Of a stretch of 33,398 bases of DNA, positions 31,111 to 33,398 are shown piece by piece; position 1 is the stretch's first letter; every line of letters starts with the position of its first letter. Made by a program: the position numbers and the translations under genes. The DNA is from an uncultured Bacteroidales bacterium (lineage in GTDB: Bacteria; Bacteroidota; Bacteroidia; Bacteroidales; Marinilabiliaceae): the NCBI GenBank assembly GCA_934699135.1, contig CAKUVM010000016.1, positions 1 through 33,398 on the forward strand, written 5' to 3'. The notes under the pieces are model-generated. The model ran no database searches, was not told the DNA's origin, and was given only the letters and a program-made list of their open reading frames with translations.

Positions 31111-31686
31111 ATGGAAGTGATAAAGACGGCCTTGGAGGGAGTCGTAATTATTGAGCCTAAAATATTTGGCGACGCGAGAGGATATTTCTTCGAGTCATAT
31201 TCGCAGCGCGACTTCAACGCCAAGGTGCGGCACATAGACTTTGTGCAAGACAATGAGAGTTTCTCAAGCTATGGCGTGGTGCGCGGCCTGCACTTTCAGA
31301 GAGGCGAGAAATCGCAGAGCAAGCTCGTGAGAGTGATATGCGGCGCGGTGCTTGACGTTGCCGTTGACGTGCGCCGCGGCAGCCCCACTTTTGGTCAGCA
31401 CGTGGCCGTGGAGCTATCGGGCGAGAACCACAGGCAGCTTTTCATCCCGCGGGGGTTTGCTCACGGATTTGCCGTGCTGAGCGAGACCGCACTCTTCCAG
31501 TACAAATGCGACAGCCTCTACGCGCCAGAGAGCGAGGGCGCCATTGCTTTTGACGACCCGGCGCTGGGCATAGACTGGCGCATCCCGACTGACAAAATTT
31601 TGCTCTCTGACAAAGACCGCAGGCACAAACGGCTTGCCGAGGCGGAAGGACTGTTTGACTACAACACGGATCTCTACTCTAAGTAG
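31111..31686 (+). CDS. rmlC: dTDP-4-dehydrorhamnose 3,5-epimerase
   Basis: Cupin enzyme that inverts C3 and C5 of the keto sugar made by RmlB. The 191-aa protein has the family motifs ARGYFFESY, the catalytic His61 in VVRGLHFQ, and SKLVRVICGAVLDVAVDVR with the partner Asp. FIPRGFAHGF and FQYKCDSLYAPESEGAI follow. It lies 21 bp after rmlA and 3 bp before rmlD, so the three genes form one unit. Confidence 0.96.
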   Translation: MEVIKTALEGVVIIEPKIFGDARGYFFESYSQRDFNAKVRHIDFVQDNESFSSYGVVRGLHFQRGEKSQSKLVRVICGAVLDVAVDVRRGSPTFGQHVAVELSGENHRQLFIPRGFAHGFAVLSETALFQYKCDSLYAPESEGAIAFDDPALGIDWRIPTDKILLSDKDRRHKRLAEAEGLFDYNTDLYSK

Positions 31687-31689
31687 CCA

Positions 31690-32592
31690 ATGAGACAAAA
31701 GGGAGAGAGACGGCGGACGCTCGTCTTTGGCGCCACAGGAATGCTCGGCCAAACCGTGATGGAGCAAGGAGCGGCAGAGCCATTCTCAAACTTGTTGGAG
31801 ACGGTGGGTCTGGGTTCCGCCGACTGCGATCTGACTGACAACGAAGCCGTGGCAGAAACCATAAACAAGTATAAGCCAGACGTTATAATCAACTGCGCGG
31901 CATATACGGCGGTGGACACGGCTGAGGACGACGAAGAGGCCGCCGACAAACTGAACCATCTCGCCCCAAAATACTTGGCTCAAGCCGCCAAGGAGACCGG
32001 CGCGGCGCTGATACACGTTTCAACGGACTATGTTTTCGATGGCACGGCTCACCGCCCATATAAGGAGTCTGACCAGACTGCGCCCTTGGGAGTCTACGGG
32101 CGAACCAAATTGGCAGGGGAAAGGGAGATCCTGGCCACAGAGTGCGACAGCGTAATTGTGCGCACTCAATGGCTATATTCCCACAAGGCCAAGAACTTCT
32201 TCCTCACTATGCTGCGCCTCTTCAGCGAGCGCAGAGATCTCAACGTCGTGGCCGACCAGACCGGGTCGCCAACGCTAGCCGCCAATCTTGGACGCGCGCT
32301 GCTGCGCATCGCCACGCAATATGAGGCCGGGCGGCGTATGGGCGGCATATATCACTTCGCGGATCAAGGCGAGTGCTCATGGTATGACTTTGCCGCAGGC
32401 ATTGCCATGCTGGCGGAGACGGAGTGTCGCCTCCACCCTATCTCAACGGACCAATATCCCACGAAAGCGCGCCGCCCGCACTATTCCACCCTCTGCACCG
32501 ACAAGATTTTCGCCACCTTTGACATAGAAGACTGCAAAATGGGATGGAGAAAAGCCACTCGGATGTGTTATGAGGCATGGGCGACCCAATAA
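31690..32592 (+). CDS. rmlD: dTDP-4-dehydrorhamnose reductase
   Basis: Last step, NAD(P)H reduction to dTDP-L-rhamnose. The 300-aa SDR protein has the nucleotide-binding GATGMLG near residue 14, INCAAYTAVDTAE, HVSTDYVFDG, YGRTK (catalytic YxxxK), RTQWLYS and VADQTGSPT. The N-terminus is a few residues longer and more basic than usual (MRQKGERRRT). It ends the plus-strand cluster. A GC-rich hairpin follows 70 bp later. Confidence 0.96.
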   Translation: MRQKGERRRTLVFGATGMLGQTVMEQGAAEPFSNLLETVGLGSADCDLTDNEAVAETINKYKPDVIINCAAYTAVDTAEDDEEAADKLNHLAPKYLAQAAKETGAALIHVSTDYVFDGTAHRPYKESDQTAPLGVYGRTKLAGEREILATECDSVIVRTQWLYSHKAKNFFLTMLRLFSERRDLNVVADQTGSPTLAANLGRALLRIATQYEAGRRMGGIYHFADQGECSWYDFAAGIAMLAETECRLHPISTDQYPTKARRPHYSTLCTDKIFATFDIEDCKMGWRKATRMCYEAWATQ

Positions 32593-32663
32593 CCCCTCCC
32601 CTTGAACACAGCAAGTCGAAAGACGGGCCACAATTGAGGTCTCCGATCAACTGGATAAAACAA

Positions 32664-32697
32664 GCCGTGCCGCACTTCCCTTTGGGTGCGGCACGGC
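32664..32697. terminator. Convergent terminator hairpin between rmlD and tRNA-Cys
   Basis: A perfect 12-bp stem (GCCGTGCCGCAC 32664-32675 and its complement 32686-32697) with a 10-nt loop. On the minus strand it is followed by TTGTTTT, on the plus strand only by CATTTCC. It may serve both converging transcripts, and works best in the minus direction. Confidence 0.7.
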
Positions 32698-32833
32698 CAT
32701 TTCCACCTCTCCTCCTCGCCATTTCCTCGCCTCAATAATTTGCGTATCACAGAGGGGCGACACACCGCACACACTAGAGAAAGGAGCTATTCACGACCGA
32801 CGAGGAGGCCGTGGCCTAACGTACTACCACAAT

Positions 32834-32862
32834 AAAAAAAGGCTCTGAATTTCTCCAGAACC
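32834..32862 (-). terminator. tRNA-Cys terminator
   Basis: On the minus strand GGTTCTG (32862-32856) pairs with CAGAGCC (32847-32841, one G-U) around an 8-nt loop, followed by T7. It begins 6 nt after the end of the tRNA. Confidence 0.85.
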
Positions 32863-32867
32863 TCTTG

Positions 32868-32939
32868 AGGTCGGTGGCGGATTCGAACCGCCGTAGACGG
32901 TTTTGCAGACCGTAGACTAAACCACTCATCCAACCGACC
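32868..32939 (-). tRNA. tRNA-Cys, anticodon GCA
   Basis: A full cloverleaf on the minus strand. Acceptor GGTCGGT pairs with ACCGACC. The anticodon stem is ACGGT/ACCGT with loop CTGCAAA, giving anticodon GCA. The T arm is GGCGG-TTCGAAT-CCGCC. The discriminator is U, as required for cysteine identity. The CCA end is not encoded (CAAG follows). Confidence 0.96.
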
Positions 32940-32987
32940 ATCTCTATTTTCTCGCCCAGCCGAGCCACAGCCCCTGCTTAGCGATGA

Positions 32988-33018
32988 CAAAATTATAACT
33001 TTTTCTCTGCTTTGCAAA
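32988..33018 (-). promoter_or_regulatory. Promoter of tRNA-Cys
   Basis: On the minus strand a perfect -7 box TAATTTTG (32995-32988) has a TTTG (33018-33015) 19 bp upstream, a perfect -33 element. Start point near 32981, about 40 nt before the tRNA. Confidence 0.7.
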
Positions 33019-33041
33019 ATGCGAGGCCACTTTTTGTCTGC

Positions 33042-33398
33042 TTATTGCGCGGCATTTTCGGCCTTGCCGTCATCAGCGCCCTTGGCGTCGCTTAGCACTG
33101 CGCTCAAATCTTTGTGATAGAAGACAAGAAGCAGGAAGATGCCAACGCATATGGCGGAATCTGCAATATTGAAGACAGGGCGGAAAAACAAGAACGTCTG
33201 CCCGCCGACAAAAGGCACCCAATCGGGATATACACCCTCTATGAGCGGGAAATAGAGCATATCCACAACCCTGCCATGGAGCCAAGAGCCGTAGCCACCG
33301 TCGGCAGGAAGGAACTCCGCCACTTGACCCCACGACGAGCTGAAAACCACGCCATAGAACACCGAGTCGATGATGTTGCCCACAGCCCCTGCCAAGAC
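33042..33398 (-). CDS. lspA: Lipoprotein signal peptidase (signal peptidase II), 5' end outside window
   Basis: The last 118 codons of LspA, the inner-membrane aspartyl protease that cuts prolipoproteins before the lipidated cysteine. The conserved block LAGAVGNIIDS, the two catalytic Asp motifs (RVVDML and NIADSA) and the last membrane helix (AICVGIFLLLVFYH) are present. The extra residues between the Asp motifs (EGVYPDWVPFVGGQ) match the longer Bacteroidetes form. The gene runs off the right edge. Substrates in this window include PorW and the cyclophilin lipoprotein. tRNA-Cys follows with its own promoter. Confidence 0.93.
   Translation of the reverse strand, partial: VLAGAVGNIIDSVFYGVVFSSSWGQVAEFLPADGGYGSWLHGRVVDMLYFPLIEGVYPDWVPFVGGQTFLFFRPVFNIADSAICVGIFLLLVFYHKDLSAVLSDAKGADDGKAENAAQ

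Noticed and set aside
1..33398. CRISPR array, rRNA genes, integrase or att sites
   Set aside because: No regularly spaced direct repeats, rRNA-like sequence, recombinase gene or tRNA-flanking duplication was seen.

Overview
The window looks like chromosomal DNA of a Bacteroidota bacterium, most likely order Bacteroidales, with moderately high GC. Independent signs agree. Putative promoters carry the Bacteroidetes -7 box (TAnnTTTG) with a weak TTTG/TTG about 20 bp upstream, and Shine-Dalgarno sequences are mostly absent. The gene set includes the type IX secretion (T9SS) proteins PorX and PorW/SprE, a DUF4296 protein, a long three-domain IspG and an ExbB/ExbD/ExbD cluster with an extra membrane protein. 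No rRNA, CRISPR array, prophage or intact insertion sequence was seen. The only mobile-type remnant is the C-terminal end of an Rpn/PD-(D/E)XK nuclease-family protein at the left edge.

Layout. (1) 1-7000: a complete tryptophan operon on the minus strand, trpE-G-D-C-F-B-A. It is preceded by a short leader ORF with three consecutive Trp codons and an intrinsic terminator, a textbook attenuator. (2) 7000-10400, minus: ychF-hisS and an outer-membrane beta-barrel protein, then about 760 bp with no convincing gene. (3) 11120-18230, minus: one apparent operon, sugar-phosphate transferase (WbaP-like) - DUF4296 protein - unknown 108-aa protein - porW/sprE - porX. (4) 18230-20500, minus: cvpA - LuxR-type regulator - mannose-1-phosphate guanylyltransferase. 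(5) 20630-24560: tRNA-Arg(CCU) (minus), divergent from a plus-strand operon rmlB - lipoprotein peptidyl-prolyl isomerase - vsr - tatD. (6) 24810-27350, plus: exbB - 4-TM protein - exbD - exbD, closed by a strong terminator. (7) 27390-32600, plus: ispG, a secreted protein with a T9SS-like C-terminus, then rmlA-C-D. (8) 32660-33398, minus: tRNA-Cys(GCA) and a truncated lspA.

Functional reading. Much of regions 3-7 concerns the cell envelope. It holds a lipid-linked sugar initiating transferase, GDP-mannose and dTDP-rhamnose precursor synthesis, two T9SS factors, a likely T9SS cargo, a lipoprotein folding enzyme, a proton-driven Exb motor and lipoprotein signal peptidase. In Porphyromonas gingivalis, T9SS cargo is attached to A-type LPS, so the physical coupling here of a WbaP-like enzyme with PorW and PorX is the most interesting organisational feature. 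The clearest regulatory find is the Trp-Trp-Trp leader and attenuator upstream of trpE.
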